Of a stretch of DNA of 64,000 nucleotides, positions 38,604-47,845 are shown piece after piece; the first letter of the stretch is position 1, and each line of letters begins with the position of its first letter. The stretch is taken from NCBI RefSeq assembly GCF_030944405.1, contig NZ_CP132339.1:3472001-3536000 (forward strand), in the 5' to 3' direction. The notes beneath the pieces were generated by a model. That model was not told where the DNA came from. It ran no database searches and was given only the letters and a program-made list of their open reading frames with translations. Made by a program: the position numbers and the translations under genes. This stretch comes from Janthinobacterium sp. J1-1 (lineage in GTDB: Bacteria > Pseudomonadota > Gammaproteobacteria > Burkholderiales > Burkholderiaceae_D).

Positions 38604-39673
38604 TGCGGCACCCGCACCGTCAGCGCGGCCGGCCAGGGTGTGCGAGGGTCAAGCCGTACCCAGGCCACGCCGGGCAGCCCTGTCTTGACCAACTGGCGGT
38701 GCTTGCGCAAGAGGGAAGGATCGATCTGTGCCTTGACGCGAAACATCAATTTTTGCCGCTCGCTGGCCGTTTCGACCGTCTTGGGCGTAAATTGTGCATT
38801 GCTGGCGACGAACGATACCTGTGCCGGGATGACGAATTGAGGCGCGGCATCCAGTACCAGCCTTACCGGCGCGCCCAACGGCAGCTTGCCGGCGGCCTGC
38901 TCGGGGACGAAGAAGGTCATGTAGACGTCGTCCAGGTCGACCAGGTTGAGGACTTTGTCGCCGCCACCGAGTACTTCGCCAGGTTGGGCGATGAGGTACT
39001 GGATACGTCCGGCGCGGGGCGCCAGCAGCGCACTGTCGGCGATGTCGACCTCAATGCGGGCGATGGTGGCCTGCGTGGCCGCCACCGAGGCGCGCGCGCC
39101 GCTGGCCTGGGTGCGGGCGGCGTCGATGGCGCTGCGTGCGGCGGCCGCCTGCGCTCGTGCCGCCGCGATCGCCGCATGGATACCGCGCACCCGGCCGCGG
39201 TCATCATCGAGCTCCTGTTCGGACGAAGCGCCTTCGCGCGCCAGCAGTTCGGAGCGGTTCAGGCGCCGCTGCGCGGCATCGAGTTCGGCCTCGCGTTGCG
39301 CCACCAACGCCAGCACTGCCTGGTAATCGCTTTGCCGTACGGCCACCATGGCCTCGGCGCTGGCAACGACAGAGATCGCTTGTTGCCGCATCGCCAGCGC
39401 CTCGTCGCGCTGGGCCTGCAGGGATAGGTCCTGCATGTGGCCGAGTAGCTGGCCGGCGATGACAAAGTCGCCGTCGTTGACCACCAGCTCGACCAGGCGT
39501 CCGGGCAATTTGGCCGCCACGTCGATTTCCGTGGCTTCGATACGACCATTGCCACTGATAAATTGTGGACCCCACCCCGCACGGTTCAGGCTTTGCCACG
39601 CATACAAGCCTGCGGCAAGAAGCATGACGCCGATGATGCCGGCCATCAGGTGCCTGGAAATCGGAGCGGTCAT
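38600..39673 (-). CDS. yhiI: HlyD-family periplasmic adaptor (YhiI-like)
   Basis: This 357-residue protein has one N-terminal membrane anchor ([18 protein letters not shown]) and a biotinyl-lipoyl-like segment ([32 protein letters not shown]). A long Ala/Gln/Arg-rich coiled-coil hairpin follows (about residues 85-200), then a beta-barrel domain. It would bridge the inner-membrane RbbA/YhhJ proteins to the outer-membrane factor. Both ends overlap neighbours by 4 bases, showing tight translational coupling. Confidence 0.9.
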   Translation of the reverse strand: MTAPISRHLMAGIIGVMLLAAGLYAWQSLNRAGWGPQFISGNGRIEATEIDVAAKLPGRLVELVVNDGDFVIAGQLLGHMQDLSLQAQRDEALAMRQQAISVVASAEAMVAVRQSDYQAVLALVAQREAELDAAQRRLNRSELLAREGASSEQELDDDRGRVRGIHAAIAAARAQAAAARSAIDAARTQASGARASVAATQATIARIEVDIADSALLAPRAGRIQYLIAQPGEVLGGGDKVLNLVDLDDVYMTFFVPEQAAGKLPLGAPVRLVLDAAPQFVIPAQVSFVASNAQFTPKTVETASERQKLMFRVKAQIDPSLLRKHRQLVKTGLPGVAWVRLDPRTPWPAALTVRVPQ

Positions 39674-41205
39674 GAGCGCGGAGTGAGCATGGCGCTGTCC
39701 GGCAAGTGCTGCGCGCCACTGCCGGCACCCATCGGGTCGCCGCCCAGCGCCGTGTAGAGCGCGACCCCGGCGCTGAGCAGGGCCCGCTGCAGTTGCAGCA
39801 CCAGTTGCTCGGCACCAAGAAGGTCGCGCTGGGCGTCGAGCACGTCCAGAAAGGGGGTGGCGCCGCTGTCGTAACGCATCTGCGCAAGGCGTGCCCTGTC
39901 GTGCTGCACTTCCAGCGTGCGCTCGGCGATCGCGATTTGCGCGTTCAGCCAGGTGTGTGCGGACAGCGCGTCGGCCACCTCGCGAAAAGCGGCTTGAACG
40001 GTCTTTTCGTAATTGGCCACCGCGCTGTCGCGGCGGGCTTGCGCCACGCCGAGGTTCAGCCGCCGTCGACCGCCGTCAAACAGCTGAAGCGTCATGCCAG
40101 GTAAGAAGGTCCAGACACGGCTGGCGCCTGCGAACAAGCTGTCGAGTTGGCTACTGGCCGTGCCGTAGGAGCCGGTCAGGGTGATTTTGGGGAAGAGCGC
40201 GGCACGCGCCGCGCCAACGTCGGCATGCGCGGCCTTCAGCTCATGTTCGGCGGCAAGCAAATCGGCGCGCCGCTCCAGCAGGGTTGAAGGCAGGCCCGCC
40301 TCGAGCGCGGGCAGCCGCTCGAGGCGGGCGTCCGGCAAGCCGGCCGGCAGCGATACGGGGACGCCGACCAGCGCCTGTAGCGCATGCCGCTTGAAATCGC
40401 GCTCCTGTTCGAGTTGGGCCACCAGCGCCCGGGCCTGCAGCAGGAGCGTTTCCACCTGCGCCAGATTAAAGCGCGAGGTCGCCCCGAGCGCTGTCCGGTG
40501 TGTCAGGATGCGGTAGCTTTCCTGGCGTGTGGCCAGCGTGCGTTGTGCAAGTGCAATACGCTGGTCCATTTCACGCAGGGCGAAATAGGCTTCGGCGACC
40601 TGCGCGATCAGACCGACGGTGACCGCGCGGCGTGCCGCGTCGGTGGCAAGATACGCTTCCAGCGCCGCGTCGCCCGCGCTGCGCAGCCGGCCCCAGAAAT
40701 CGAGTTCCCAGGTTCCCAGGTCGATGCTTGCCTGGTCTTGCCGGCCTATCATTCCCTTGCCTGTCGCGCTCAGGTCGGCTGGTACCCGCTGGCGCTGCCT
40801 GGACCACTGCGCCGCCAGCGATGGCAAGCGCGTCGCCTGCGCGATGCCGTAGGCGGCACGCGCCTGCTCGACGCGTAGCGCGGCGATGCGCAAGTCGCGA
40901 TTATTGTCGAGCGCCAGCGCGATCGTCTCCTGCAGCGGCTCAGCGGAAAAATAGCCGCGCCAGGATGGCAGCGCCGCGTCGGCCGGCAATGCGGGCGCCG
41001 TGGCGGTCAAGGGATAGCGTGTGGCCACCGGCAGCGCTGGCCGAACGTAGAAGGGCGCCAATGTGGTACAACCGCACAACAGCATCGCTGCGCACGCCTT
41101 TACTGCCGCGAACACCGGCTTGCTGGCGGGCCGCACCGGACTTTCCACATGCTTGCATTGCGCGGTAGCGCTTCGACATGGGCTATTCACATGGAATTTG
41201 AGCAT
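39670..41205 (-). CDS. NodT-family outer-membrane efflux lipoprotein
   Basis: ATG 41205 is preceded by AGGAG; the frame open further upstream is not used. The 511-residue product carries a lipobox (AMLLCGCTTLAP) after a rather long N-terminus. It has the duplicated outer-membrane factor structure (TolC-like), with motifs such as SWRGYFSAEPLQETIALAL, DLGTWELDFWGRLRS and LFPKITLTGSYG. It forms the exit duct for the HlyD/RbbA/YhhJ system encoded by the next genes. Confidence 0.9.
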   Translation of the reverse strand: MLKFHVNSPCRSATAQCKHVESPVRPASKPVFAAVKACAAMLLCGCTTLAPFYVRPALPVATRYPLTATAPALPADAALPSWRGYFSAEPLQETIALALDNNRDLRIAALRVEQARAAYGIAQATRLPSLAAQWSRQRQRVPADLSATGKGMIGRQDQASIDLGTWELDFWGRLRSAGDAALEAYLATDAARRAVTVGLIAQVAEAYFALREMDQRIALAQRTLATRQESYRILTHRTALGATSRFNLAQVETLLLQARALVAQLEQERDFKRHALQALVGVPVSLPAGLPDARLERLPALEAGLPSTLLERRADLLAAEHELKAAHADVGAARAALFPKITLTGSYGTASSQLDSLFAGASRVWTFLPGMTLQLFDGGRRRLNLGVAQARRDSAVANYEKTVQAAFREVADALSAHTWLNAQIAIAERTLEVQHDRARLAQMRYDSGATPFLDVLDAQRDLLGAEQLVLQLQRALLSAGVALYTALGGDPMGAGSGAQHLPDSAMLTPRS

Positions 41206-41266
41206 CGTGCAACTCCTGATGGTGCGGCATCGGCAATCAGACCCGGGCTTCCCGGCGGGGCGGGCT

Positions 41267-41911
41267 TCAACTGCTGACTTCCAGCTGGTTCCTGACCGCC
41301 GCAATGCCAGGCGCCATCCAGGCTGCGCGTTCGACCTCGTCGCGCTCTTTCCAGGAGCGTACTTTGCCACTCAGGGTCACTGTGTCGCCATCGGCCTCGA
41401 CCTTGATGCCACTCGCTTCAATCAAGGCGCTACGCCGCAACGCCGCCTGAATCTGGGCTTTCACATCGGCAGGCAAGGCCTTGTGAGCAATCCGGATGTC
41501 ACTGTCGATGCTGCGAATACCCTGCACGTGGCGCAACGCGCGTACGGCATGCTCGCGCTGATAGTTCCATTCGACCGTGCCTGCCAACAAGACATGACCT
41601 TGATCCACCGTCACCTTGATGGATGCCGACGACACCGGTAACTGCAGTGCAATGGCGGCAATCGCATCGCGCAGAATCTCCGAATCCGGACGCGAGGGCG
41701 GGTGCACTTCGAGATCGTTGGCCACGCCCTGGACGCCAGCGACGCGCTGGGCATCGCGCTCCGCCGCCAGCTTGTGGCCATAGGCCCGCACATAGCCGGA
41801 CAGTGTGACGGTCTGTTGCTTGACCGAAACTGCGATATGACTGGCGTCAATCCGCACGTCCCACTTCAGCTCTTGCTCGACGCGTGCCGTGATCTCCTGG
41901 TCGGCGTTCAT
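41267..41911 (-). CDS. Triple BON-domain protein
   Basis: This 214-residue protein has three BON domains (TVTLSGYVRAYG, HVLLAGTVEWNYQ, DTVTLSGKVRSW) and aligns along its length with the product of 27451-28113; both share the EWNYQR/AWNYQR and RAAWMAPG/KAAWHAPG segments, so they are paralogues. No signal peptide is seen. It lies between a usp gene (170 bases upstream) and the efflux operon (61 bases downstream), all on the minus strand, and could be co-transcribed with either. Confidence 0.87.
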   Translation of the reverse strand: MNADQEITARVEQELKWDVRIDASHIAVSVKQQTVTLSGYVRAYGHKLAAERDAQRVAGVQGVANDLEVHPPSRPDSEILRDAIAAIALQLPVSSASIKVTVDQGHVLLAGTVEWNYQREHAVRALRHVQGIRSIDSDIRIAHKALPADVKAQIQAALRRSALIEASGIKVEADGDTVTLSGKVRSWKERDEVERAAWMAPGIAAVRNQLEVSS

Positions 41912-42081
41912 GATGTGTCCCTATGGCAATTAGAAAGCGCCTGAGCGGCTTGGTGATGGCTGCTGCTGGTTGCTCGTTGCCCGTGCCAGTAGTGATACTG
42001 CCAGGCGCAACCAGAGGGGCCGGTACCGGCAAGTGCATCAGCGCGAGAGCGTGATCGCTTGTCGAAAGGCTGCGTTGGCGT

Positions 42082-42921
42082 TCAATGCATCACCAATACA
42101 GGCAGCGTGGAATGGCTCAGCAAATGGCGGGTGGTGCCGCCGAGTACCCATTCCTGAAATCGACTGTGTCCAAATGCCCCGGCCACGATCAGATCGGCGC
42201 CGTTCTCTTGCGCGATGCCACACAAAGCCGCACCGGATTCTTCGCTCGTCTCGTGGCATAACACTTCCGCCTTGGCACCGTGGCGTGCCAGGTATGTCGA
42301 GAGATCTGCCCCTGGTTCCTCGCCATGCCGTCCGGGATGCTGTCGCGGATTGACGATGACGATCTGCACGCGCCGCGCACGCAGCAACAGCGGTAAGGCG
42401 CCGATCACCGCGCGGCTGGCCTCGGCACTGGCGTTCCAGGCGATCATGACCGATTCAATGGAGCGGGCCATGGCGATTTCTCGTTCGGGAATGACGAGCA
42501 AAGGACGGGCAATATGGAGTGCGAGATAGGAAGGCAGCCGGGTTGACCAGATGAGTGACCGGTCACTCAGGTCGCTTTGACCGACAATTACTAAATCACA
42601 ATACAAGGATTGCAGTATCAGTGCATCGACCGCGCTGCTATCCTGAAAACGCGTTTCATGTGACGCCACGCCGAGTTGCCGGCATCGGTCATCGAAACGG
42701 GCCAGCTGTTCCTGTGCCGCCTTGCGCAGCGGTTCGTAATCCATCGCCGGCGGCGGGGCCAGCGTCATCGCGCCAAAGACGATATAGTCGAGTTGCGGGC
42801 CGCCGCTGGCGACCGTTCCAATCAGATGTGATTCATCTTCGCGGGCAAGCGCGGCGGCCACTTGCAGGCGCCGCTCAAAACCGGAAAACTGGTCCGCATA
42901 TATCAGTATCGTCTTGTACAT
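42082..42921 (-). CDS. Universal stress protein, two UspA domains
   Basis: This 279-residue protein has a first UspA domain (MYKTILIYADQFSGFERRL) and a second beginning SVMIAWNASAEASRAV, ending DLIVAGAFGHSRFQEWVLGGTTRHLL with the glycine-rich nucleotide loop. It is paralogous to the proteins at 28738 and 32950. A near-perfect FNR box lies about 200 bases upstream (43119-43132). Its length and layout match tandem Usp proteins linked to anaerobic survival in Pseudomonas and relatives. Confidence 0.88.
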   Translation of the reverse strand: MYKTILIYADQFSGFERRLQVAAALAREDESHLIGTVASGGPQLDYIVFGAMTLAPPPAMDYEPLRKAAQEQLARFDDRCRQLGVASHETRFQDSSAVDALILQSLYCDLVIVGQSDLSDRSLIWSTRLPSYLALHIARPLLVIPEREIAMARSIESVMIAWNASAEASRAVIGALPLLLRARRVQIVIVNPRQHPGRHGEEPGADLSTYLARHGAKAEVLCHETSEESGAALCGIAQENGADLIVAGAFGHSRFQEWVLGGTTRHLLSHSTLPVLVMH

Positions 42922-43118
42922 GGTCGGCTCCGGAGTGAGTCTGGATCATTGATGGCGTTCGGCCTTTTGGTGAACCCCACAGATCGTGCTCGGGCTGACG
43001 GGGGCCGCCAGGATGGCGGGCGCGGGCTACGGCTTCTTTCTGCACTGAAGGTCCGCCCGATCGACACCCGCCATATTCATTTGACAGCGTGAAATCCGAA
43101 TTCCTTCCGTCTTTCAGA

Positions 43119-43132
43119 TTGATCCGGATCAG
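43119..43132. promoter_or_regulatory. Near-perfect FNR box, overlapping the end of the GGDEF-EAL gene
   Basis: TTGATCCGGATCAG fits nine of ten defined consensus bases. It straddles the stop codon of the GGDEF-EAL gene and lies about 200 bases upstream of the usp start at 42921. No clear -10 was found at the ideal distance, so its effect is less certain than for the phaC and BON boxes. Confidence 0.55.
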
Positions 43133-45912
43133 GCATGCGATTGACGGCCGGCCAGCGCACGGAATTCCCGCGCGCACAGTGGCTGGCTGAACAGGAAGCC
43201 CTGGAAAGCATTGCATTGATTCGCCACCAGGAAAGCCTGTTGCTCGGCCGTTTCCACGCCTTCGGCGATGACCGTCAGGCCAAGCGTGTGTCCCAGCACG
43301 ATCATCACGCGTGCGATGGCGGCATCATTGGGATCGGTCAGCAGATCATGGCAGAAGCTGCGGTCGATTTTCAGCTGATCCAGCGGCAGCCGCTTGAGAG
43401 AGGCAAGCGAAGAATACCCTGTGCCGAAGTCATCCAGTGCCAGGCCAACCCCGGCGCGTTTGAGCGTGCTCATTTTTTCGGCGATGCTGGTGAAGTCGTC
43501 AAGCATCAAGCTTTCTGTCAGTTCCAGTTTCAGCCGCTGTGGTTCGGCGCCCGCGGCGCGCACGGCATCGTTGACCTGGGACACGAAGCCGGCTTGCTTG
43601 AACTGTTGCGGACTGACGTTGATTGCCAGCGTCAGATGCCGCATGACTGGCTCGCTCGCCCAGGTCGCCAGCTGCGCGCAGGCGCTCTTGAGCACCCACT
43701 GCCCCAAGCGCAGGATCAGGTCGCTGCTCTCCGCCAGTTCGATGAACTGGTCGGGCAGCACCAGGCCTTTGCGCGGATGGTGCCAGCGCAGCAGGGCTTC
43801 GGCGCCAATCAGCTGGCCAGTCGCATTGACCTGGGCCTGGTAGTAGAGTTCGAACTGTTCCTGCTCTAACGCCTGTTGCAGGTCGTGCTCCATTTCGGCT
43901 CGTGCGTTGGCCGCTTGCTGCATCCGCGGTTCGAAGAAGCGGAAGGTGTTGCGCCCCGCGGCCTTGGCCTGATACATGGCCAGATCGGCATGCCGCAATA
44001 CCTCGTCGGTTGTCAGGCGGTGGTCGGAGATCAGTGTCACGCCGACGCTCGACGTGCACAGGTACTGGCGATCGGCGAGCGTGTAGGGACGATTCAGTTC
44101 CGCCAGAATATGTTCGGCGATATCCTGTGCCTTGTGGCTTGCTTCGGCCTCCTGGTGGCTCAAGCCTTCGAGCATGATGACAAATTCGTCTCCGCCCAGA
44201 CGGGCGACCGTGTCGACGCTGCGCAGGCAGGCTGGCAGGCGTCGCGCCACTTCGCGCAGCAGCACGTCGCCCTGGTCGTGGCCCAGCGTGTCATTGAGCA
44301 TTTTGAAGTTGTCGAGGTCAATGAACATGAGGGCGCCAATCAGATTGCTGCGGCCTGACTTGTCGATGGCGTGGCGCAAACGGTCGACCAGCAGCCGCCG
44401 GTTCGGCAGTCTGGTCAGCGGGTCGTAAAAAGCGAGTTGGCGAATTTCCTCTTCGGCCTGCTTGCGGCTGCTGATGTCGCTTTGCGTGCAGACATAGTGG
44501 CGAATGATGCCTTGCTGATCGCGGATGGCGCTGATGATGGTCCAGGTAGGATAGACTTCGCCATTCTTGCGGCGGTCCCAGCACTCGCCCTGCCAGGTGC
44601 CTTGCCGCGTGATGCTGTCCCACATGGCGGCATAGAAAGCGTCGTCGTGGCGGCCTGATCTCAGCATGTGCGGCGTGTGCCCGAGGATGTCCTGCTCGGT
44701 ATAGCCGGTGCTGGCCGTGAAAGCGGAATTGATGCGCAGCACGGTCTGCCTGGCATCCGTGATCATCATCGGTTCGTGTGACTCGAACGCGACCGCGGCA
44801 ATGCGCAGTTGCTCGGCGGCCCGGAGTGTTTCCGTGATGTCGAGCGAGATGGCCAACAGATGCGTTGGCTTGCCTGTATGGTCAAGCAGAACCATTTTTC
44901 TGGTATGCAGGAAGCGTGTCGTTCCTTGGGGGGCGCAAAATGTTTCTTGCGCGATATCCACGATCTCGCGTGAATCAATGACCTTGCGGTCGGCGGCCAT
45001 GCGCGCCTGGGCCTCCGCGCCCGGGTACAGGTCCTGGTCGGTACGGTGGATGATGTCCGCCGACGATTTCCCAAACAGCACCTCCGCGGCCTGGTTGAAG
45101 AATTCGTAGCGCAGGTTGTCGGCACGCTTGACGACGATAATTGCCGGCATCTGCTCCATGATCAGCGAGACCAGATGGCGTGATTGCCGCAGGTCTTGGG
45201 TGCGCTCATGTACCTCGTGCTCCAGTTCGATGTTGCTGCGCCGGATCGCGGCTTCGGCGTCGAGCCGCACCGCGTCGTCTCGCCGCAGGCGTGCCGCCGC
45301 GTCGATCAAGGCATCGGCGACCTGTTGCGTTGCAGGCAGTCGCATACGCCGTGCGGGTAGCTTGCCGTCTGTGCCGAGCGCGCTCGCGAGCGTCAGGAGT
45401 TGTTCCATGTCTCGCCTGATCAGCCGGCTGGATCGCCTTGCCAGCAGCAAACCAGTCGCCAGCATGATGGCGCCCAATCCGATACCGCAAGCCAGCCAGC
45501 GCCACAGCGCGCCGTCACCACTGCTGTCCGGTGCCCGGTTGGCAGCCGTCTGCCGGCGATCCGGCGGCCGTGGCATCGTACTCAGGTCGGGCAGGCCTTG
45601 CCGCGCGTACCAGCTGCGCCGCCGCCATTCGAGCGCAGCCTGGGCAGCGATGTGGCAGTGTGGCAGGCGGCGGCGCGCCGCGATGCCGCCGCCGACGGTC
45701 CCGGCGTCAATCCGGGCTCGCGGCGTGTGCCACAAGGCGGGAACACGCCGCGACGAAGGCTGACCGCCATATTCGGAGAGTGGCGCGCCATGGGCGACGC
45801 AGGGCGCGCGCGCTTGCCGCGGCGCAGGCGGGATGTGCGCGGCCGGCAGCGTCAAGATCAGCGCGGCGGCGATGAGCAGCGCGAGATGGCGAATGGTGTG
45901 CGGTTCGTGCAT
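43129..45912 (-). CDS. Membrane PAS-GGDEF-EAL protein
   Basis: This 927-residue protein has an N-terminal hydrophobic segment (residues 9-25) and a periplasmic stretch to about 140. A second membrane helix (ACGIGLGAIMLATGLLLA) is followed by a coiled linker and two PAS domains (about 240-345 and 365-475). The GGDEF domain has the intact motif at about residues 573-577, and the EAL domain has EALLRW at about 705 and DDFGTGYSSL. Both catalytic motifs look intact, so it could make or degrade cyclic di-GMP. PAS domains suggest redox or small-ligand sensing. An FNR-like box lies upstream. Confidence 0.92.
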   Translation of the reverse strand: MHEPHTIRHLALLIAAALILTLPAAHIPPAPRQARAPCVAHGAPLSEYGGQPSSRRVPALWHTPRARIDAGTVGGGIAARRRLPHCHIAAQAALEWRRRSWYARQGLPDLSTMPRPPDRRQTAANRAPDSSGDGALWRWLACGIGLGAIMLATGLLLARRSSRLIRRDMEQLLTLASALGTDGKLPARRMRLPATQQVADALIDAAARLRRDDAVRLDAEAAIRRSNIELEHEVHERTQDLRQSRHLVSLIMEQMPAIIVVKRADNLRYEFFNQAAEVLFGKSSADIIHRTDQDLYPGAEAQARMAADRKVIDSREIVDIAQETFCAPQGTTRFLHTRKMVLLDHTGKPTHLLAISLDITETLRAAEQLRIAAVAFESHEPMMITDARQTVLRINSAFTASTGYTEQDILGHTPHMLRSGRHDDAFYAAMWDSITRQGTWQGECWDRRKNGEVYPTWTIISAIRDQQGIIRHYVCTQSDISSRKQAEEEIRQLAFYDPLTRLPNRRLLVDRLRHAIDKSGRSNLIGALMFIDLDNFKMLNDTLGHDQGDVLLREVARRLPACLRSVDTVARLGGDEFVIMLEGLSHQEAEASHKAQDIAEHILAELNRPYTLADRQYLCTSSVGVTLISDHRLTTDEVLRHADLAMYQAKAAGRNTFRFFEPRMQQAANARAEMEHDLQQALEQEQFELYYQAQVNATGQLIGAEALLRWHHPRKGLVLPDQFIELAESSDLILRLGQWVLKSACAQLATWASEPVMRHLTLAINVSPQQFKQAGFVSQVNDAVRAAGAEPQRLKLELTESLMLDDFTSIAEKMSTLKRAGVGLALDDFGTGYSSLASLKRLPLDQLKIDRSFCHDLLTDPNDAAIARVMIVLGHTLGLTVIAEGVETAEQQAFLVANQCNAFQGFLFSQPLCAREFRALAGRQSHA

Positions 45913-46028
45913 GGCGTTCGTGCTGCGTGGGCGGCTCGCTGCTGTACGCGTTGAGACTCGATGAAGCGCTCAGCTGCGGTGCGCCTGTCCTCATGCCGGT
46001 ATTCAGGCACGCGGCGGGCGGCGGGCGG

Positions 46029-46042
46029 TTGATGCGCATCAC
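46029..46042. promoter_or_regulatory. Near-perfect FNR box upstream of the GGDEF-EAL gene
   Basis: TTGATGCGCATCAC fits nine of ten consensus positions. A start about 41 bases downstream on the minus strand would leave a leader of about 80 bases before ATG 45912. The rest of the gene-free stretch 45913-46262 shows no convincing gene. Confidence 0.6.
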
Positions 46043-46123
46043 TCAATCTGCGTTGTCCGCAAGAAAACGCCGCATCCGGGTCACTTTTTATACCCATGGC
46101 AAGGGCTCGCGGTCCGACGCGTC

Positions 46124-46138
46124 ACCTGACAGTCAGGT
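46124..46138. repeat. 15-bp perfect palindrome downstream of the flavodoxin gene
   Basis: ACCTGACAGTCAGGT is a 7+1+7 perfect inverted repeat in the gap 45913-46262. It could be a small terminator stem for the flavodoxin transcript or a protein site. It lacks a T-run downstream on the minus strand, so no firm role is assigned. Confidence 0.4.
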
Positions 46139-46262
46139 AAAAAGAAGCGGTGCGGCTGCCTGCCCGGCAAGTCCTGGACCTGTTGCGCGAGGCGCCGGGC
46201 CGGCAAGAGCGAGTCGGGATACTGTTTGCCGGCATGGGCCTTCGTGCTGCACTGGATGGGCA

Positions 46263-46817
46263 TCAAAACCCGCCGCTGGCGGCTGGTGATGTGTTGCGAG
46301 GCGCGTTGCGTGGCGAGATCGGCGATGATGGCGTCGCCTCGTCGAGCCGGCCCAGTTCCGCACTGAAGCGCGTGATGCGCTCCAGGTAGCATCCGGTGCG
46401 GATTTCCCGTTCTCGCAAGCACAGCCTGGCGAACGGTTCACGATGGCACAGGATCGCCATGTCATGCATGGCCTTGTCGCCGCTCCTGCCGCCCATGGTG
46501 CAAAATACCGCGACGCGATGAAAATGGTGCTGTTGCTGCAGGATATAGCTGCGCATCGGCGCGCTTGCACGGCCTGCCCAGACCGGCGTTCCCAGCACGA
46601 TGAACGGATAATCGGCCGGATTGTGCCGGACTGGCGCGATGGGCGCCGCAACGTCATGGACCGCATCCCACAGGGCGCGCAGGAAACCGAAGGCATTGCG
46701 ATAGGTGTGCTGCGGCCGCAACGCTTCGACATCCGCACCGCTTGCCCTGGCCAGGGCAAGGGCGGCTGCTTCGGTCACGCCGGTGCGCGAGTAGTAGACG
46801 ATCAGGCAGCTCTTCAT
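46263..46817 (-). CDS. Flavodoxin-domain protein
   Basis: This 184-residue protein begins KSCLIVYYSRTGVTE, the phosphate-binding loop of flavodoxins (S/T-x-T-G-x-T). It continues with FIVLGTPVWAGRASAPMRSYI and VAVFCTMGGRSGDKAM, the two FMN-isoalloxazine loops. It is therefore an FMN-binding electron carrier or quinone/porphyrin oxidase-like protein. It follows the nitroreductase gene by 57 bases on the same strand, suggesting that the pair cooperates in flavin-based electron transfer (inference). Confidence 0.85.
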   Translation of the reverse strand: MKSCLIVYYSRTGVTEAAALALARASGADVEALRPQHTYRNAFGFLRALWDAVHDVAAPIAPVRHNPADYPFIVLGTPVWAGRASAPMRSYILQQQHHFHRVAVFCTMGGRSGDKAMHDMAILCHREPFARLCLREREIRTGCYLERITRFSAELGRLDEATPSSPISPRNAPRNTSPAASGGF

Positions 46818-46874
46818 TTCATTCTCCTTTGCCCCCGGCGCCGGGGCACATGCGGGACGCCGGCATGGCCCGCT

Positions 46875-47552
46875 TCATCGGCATGCCGCGTCGTTCGTGC
46901 GCCCGTCGGCGCCCGGCGCGATCGGGGCCGCATGGCCGGGGAAACCCACCGATTGTGCCAGCATCACGCGCTGGTTTGCCCGCAGGCCGAGCACGTGCGC
47001 CAGCACGGGGCGGTCCACCCAGGCGCGCGCGACAGTGGCGAGGCCCTGGGCGGCGCAGAACAGGTACACATTCTGGCTGATATAGCCGGTATCGAGCGCC
47101 GCATACAGCTTCTGCTCCCAGCGCGGTGCGTGATCCATTTTGGCCAGGTCGGCGACATACACCAGGTTGACCGGGACACCGGCGACGAAATCCTGCCAGC
47201 CGGTCGCCGCGCGCACATCGCGCTGGTCCAGCTGGCGCAGCGCGCCGGCGGCGGCCTCGAACAGGAACAGACCGTCTTGCTGGGCCACATAAATATCGAT
47301 CTCCTGCCAGTTCTTCGCCGAGGGCGCGGTACGCTGTCCGGTGGCCGGACGGTTCACGCCGCATGCCGCCCACAGCAGTTGCGCCAGCACCGGCAACGGC
47401 ACGCTGCGCGCCGAAAACTGGCGCTCGCTGCGCCGCTGTTCGAGTACCTGAAGCAAGGAGCGGCTCAGAGGAGTCAAGGCGGCTTGGCCGCCATCGAGTG
47501 GCAAATTGTGCAGCAGCGGATCGGTGGTCAGCAAGGTGCTCTCGGTAGGCAT
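46875..47552 (-). CDS. Nitroreductase-family protein (SagB/ThcOx-like)
   Basis: ATG 47552 follows AGGAG; the frame opens earlier at 47606 but without a ribosome site. The 225-residue product has the FMN-contact start LEQRRSERQFSARSVPLPVLAQLLWAACGVNR. It then shows GYISQNVYLFCAAQGLATVARAWVD and a C-terminal QRVMLAQSVGFPG. It groups with nitroreductase-like oxidoreductases of roughly 200-220 residues. The N-terminal PTEST tail has no signal character. It probably transfers electrons with the flavodoxin encoded downstream. Confidence 0.87.
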   Translation of the reverse strand: MPTESTLLTTDPLLHNLPLDGGQAALTPLSRSLLQVLEQRRSERQFSARSVPLPVLAQLLWAACGVNRPATGQRTAPSAKNWQEIDIYVAQQDGLFLFEAAAGALRQLDQRDVRAATGWQDFVAGVPVNLVYVADLAKMDHAPRWEQKLYAALDTGYISQNVYLFCAAQGLATVARAWVDRPVLAHVLGLRANQRVMLAQSVGFPGHAAPIAPGADGRTNDAACR

Positions 47553-47745
47553 GGCGGACTCCTGCAGATAGGTTCGGACATGAGTGGCGGTTTCGGAACC
47601 CGCCATATTTCAGGTCAAGGAATTGATCCGGATGGCAGTTCGACCTTCCGACAGGCGAAAGAGTTCGCGCCGCAGTGACGCTTTCATGCCGCACTTTCGG
47701 CGTGGCCTGAATCGGCGTCCCGGCCGACTTTCATTTTTCCGGGAT

Positions 47746-47786
47746 TTGTCGCACATCAAGGCAGATGGGGGCTGCCGTCGTAGTAT
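47746..47786 (+). promoter_or_regulatory. FNR-like half-perfect box with -10 element
   Basis: TTGTCGCACATCAA (47746-47759) has one perfect half-site and eight of ten consensus bases. TAGTAT at 47781-47786 would serve as -10 with the box centre at about -41. Together they predict an oxygen-regulated transcript reading right, into the small secreted ORF and the usp gene at 48100. Confidence 0.5.
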
Positions 47787-47845
47787 GTTCTTCTGCGTGG
47801 AGCATCATTACGGCATCACGACAGACCGCAAGCACAGGAGGATGT

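Noticed and set aside
46150..46389. 79-codon plus-strand ORF in the gap after the GGDEF-EAL gene
   Set aside because: It has no ribosome site and overlaps the 3' part of the flavodoxin gene on the other strand.
47633..47646. TTGATCCGGATGGC upstream of the nitroreductase gene
   Set aside because: Only one half-site is intact; three bases of the other differ.
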